From Amylostereum areolatum (Eukaryota; Basidiomycota; Agaricomycetes; Russulales; Stereaceae): 64,000 nucleotides of DNA. The position numbers were made by a program, and so were the translations under genes. Position 1 is the stretch's first letter. Each line of letters starts with the position of its first letter. The stretch covers positions 2,418,001-2,482,000 of the forward strand of contig SAXG01000002.1 of NCBI GenBank assembly GCA_012932865.1. The letters run 5' to 3'. The notes beneath the pieces were generated by a model, which made no database searches, was not told where the DNA came from, and was given only the letters and a program-made list of their open reading frames with translations. Below are positions 62,152 to 64,000 of the stretch, in pieces.

Positions 62152-62355
62152 TCATGGCTACCCATGGTCAATGACTGGACGATGGAGACGCGCGTCGAGA
62201 CCATAAAATAAGACAGAGCACCGGAATCTAAGGGTACGATATGTAACACACAGGACAGGAAAGAGAATACAGTGTACACGCTACCTCACCCACGTATTGT
62301 GCCAACGAATGTATAGCTACTACAAAAAATTGATCCTCGCAAGTGTATGGAGGGC

Positions 62356-63824
62356 TCACACAACGTCGGCGAGGTCACCTCCCGACGCCCGCTCAATACC
62401 GCGCATCATCATATCAAGTCGTTTCTGGGCATCCTCGTCGCGCTGGCGCTGACGCTGCTTGCGCGCGCGCGGCTCCTCATCCTCATCACTGCTCTCTTCT
62501 ACCTCTCCCCGTCGCTCGGCCATAAACTCAGCAACAAAGCGCGCTATGGCCTTCTCGCCTACTTCGGCGCCCGCACGAGGGCCCCAGCGCCACTCGAACG
62601 TCGCGCCTTCGCCGTCATCCTGCGCCTGAGTACCACGTCCACGTTTTCCGGATGCGCCGCCGCCGAGACGGGTACGGTCCAGGAAACCTTGGCGCACGAG
62701 CTGACTGAGGTAAGCCTCGATGGGGACGGTACGATGGGTACTCTGGGCAGAAAGTTCCAACACGGCAGACTCTCGGAGGTTCAGGCGACGAAGGAGTGTG
62801 TGTAGATCCACTGTGGGAGTATTAGAGAAGACGAGAGAAAGGCGGAGCCGAACGTACTATCGCTAACGACCTTGCCATTGACGAGAATGAGCGCAAGCAC
62901 GACGTAGAGAATGCCGAGCGCCGCCAGCTGGTCAGAGCCGTTCCATGAGAGCAAGCTTCCATACTGGCGGGTGCCGGCCTCGTCTTCGTCGATGTCTTCC
63001 GGGGCGTCGGCCATTTCCGCTTCTAAGATATTGGCATCGCTGTGCGACGCATGCTCAATGAGACCCGCATCCAAGATTGAGCGCAGGATGTAAGACTTGG
63101 ATCCCTGCGCAGCGGCTGTAAGCTGAATGTCAGTATTCGTTCTCCTTAAATTCCACGCGAGATATTGGAACCTGTATAAAGTAGGGCACAAAAACAACTT
63201 ACCTTTCTTCTTGCCCCCCGCGACTTCGGTCTGGTCGTTCGCGTCGCCATTTGCCTGCGACTGTGAGGCCTTCTTGCGTTTATCTTTATCCGCGTCTTTC
63301 CCTGTCGCGGTCCCGTGTGCCGCGGAACGCGTTTGAAGCTCGACGAGCTCCATACCAAAAGTGGCACGGAGGATCTGTTGCGCGCCATCGAACACGGGTT
63401 TGAACGCGGAGCGCTGGGATCCCAAGACTTCCGACGCAGAGGGATTAGCGAGAGTATATACCTTCACGGGTGTAACGCGCACCTCTCTTCGAGATTTCCT
63501 CGCGTCGCAAAGGCAATCGTTTCTGCTCGTTAAACAAAGCAAGTCGAACTAGTCCGGCGATTTTTTTGTTGAGATCCTGAGCGAAAGGATCAGCAACACT
63601 GTCTGGTCGAACGAAGATTGATTGCTCACGCTCCCCCTGTCGTCATCGACACCTTCCTCTCCGTCTTCCTCGTCGCCAAGTTCCTCGTCTTCGTCCTCAT
63701 CCTCGTCATCGGCGCGTCGCCCACGCCGCTGGGTCTGGTTCCGCCCTCCTCGTTGAGTTTGAGTGGGTTCAGGTTGAGACTGAGACGCATGTCTCTGCGA
63801 TCGAGAAGGACCTGCGCGCGCCAT
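62356..63824 (-). CDS. NSE3/MAGE-domain subunit of the SMC5/6 complex
   Basis: Winged-helix MAGE protein that partners NSE1 and NSE4 in the SMC5/6 complex for DNA repair and recombination. ATG 63824 gives a charged N-terminus (MARAGPSRSQRHAS, then an Asp/Glu run). An intron (GTGAGC..GCTCAG) joins DLNKKIAGLVRLALFNEQKR to LPLRREEISKR. A second joins VLGSQRSAFKPVFDGAQQIL to RATFGMELVEL. The MAGE core continues with SKSYILRSILDAGLIEHASH, LAALGILYVVLALILVNGKV, LHTLLRRLNLRES and RWGPRAGAEVGEKAIARFVA. The tail is acidic then basic, ending GGDLADVV at 62356. The frame is clean throughout. Confidence 0.9.
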
Positions 63825-64000
63825 GGCTTAGCAAAACTAGGACTGGCAAGACGTTGCGTAGCTGGGAGTAAAGCGCGTCGCGTTGCACAGAGTATTGAGC
63901 GCTATTTTACGGTCACGTGACAATTTTCTGACTTCTATTGATTTGCGATGCTACTTCAAACTAAACTACATCTTTAACCATCGATACTCCAAACTGTCCT
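63825..64000. other. Upstream flank of NSE3
   Basis: 176 bases to the window edge. It should carry the NSE3 promoter; no coding sequence is seen. Confidence 0.4.

Noticed and set aside
1..64000. CRISPR arrays, bacterial operons, insertion sequences
   Set aside because: Intron-rich eukaryotic genes throughout; no regularly spaced repeats and no transposase remnants were found by eye.

Overview
This window is nuclear DNA from a filamentous basidiomycete, most likely an agaricomycete wood or litter decayer. The genes are split by many short introns, mostly about 45-65 bases, with GT..AG ends and CTRAY-like branch sites. The gene families also fit: copper-radical (glyoxal-type) oxidases with WSC domains, a tandem set of DUF6533 seven-helix membrane proteins, a WOPR transcription factor, a KRE6/SKN1 glucan-assembly protein and a STRIPAK-type FHA protein. 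There are no operons, no CRISPR array and no recognisable transposon. No tRNA or rRNA gene was seen by eye.

Layout. 1-5.1 kb: the 3' end of an S9C acylaminoacyl-peptidase (+), a HAL2-type bisphosphate nucleotidase (-) and a one-WSC copper-radical oxidase (+). 5.1-8 kb: no clear gene, but a relic copy of the 3' end of the gene at 11.6 kb. 8-14 kb: a divergent CK1-type kinase whose reading frame runs straight on from a HAD-like protein (-), then a tail-anchored FHA/coiled-coil protein (-). 14-21 kb: GPN1 GTPase (+), CDK1 (+) and a GNL3/NUG1-type nucleolar GTPase (-). 21.7-25.7 kb: a second copper-radical oxidase, with four WSC domains (-). 26-31 kb: tentative unknown genes and a WOPR regulator (-). 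31.6-36.7 kb: SAC3 of the TREX-2 mRNA export complex (+). 37-41 kb: a multi-pass GT2 glycosyltransferase (-). 43.6-46 kb: a KRE6/SKN1 GH16 protein (+). 47.4-54 kb: three tandem DUF6533 genes (-). 55-59.2 kb: a PIN-domain protein and a DENN/LCHN-like protein (-). 59.3-63.8 kb: prefoldin subunit 5 (+), phospholipase C (+) and NSE3/MAGE (-).

How the genes relate. Most are single-copy housekeeping genes: cell cycle, RNA polymerase II assembly, ribosome biogenesis, mRNA export, SMC5/6, chaperone and lipid signalling. They are interspersed with lineage-expanded genes: the two oxidases, the DUF6533 trio and the kinase/HAD locus. Cell-wall and extracellular functions recur (two secreted oxidases, a GT2 transferase, KRE6), but nothing in the layout shows that they form a regulated cluster.

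Caution on sequence quality. Several conserved genes change reading frame by one base where no intron fits (both oxidases, SAC3, the FHA protein, the PIN protein and the DENN protein). Others of similar size read cleanly: HAL2 assembles to 358 aa, CDK1 to 294 aa, and GPN1 and NSE3 are also intact. I treat the breaks mainly as possible assembly indels, with gene decay as the alternative. Exon coordinates were worked out by hand from splice signals and protein family patterns, and no alignment or expression data were available.
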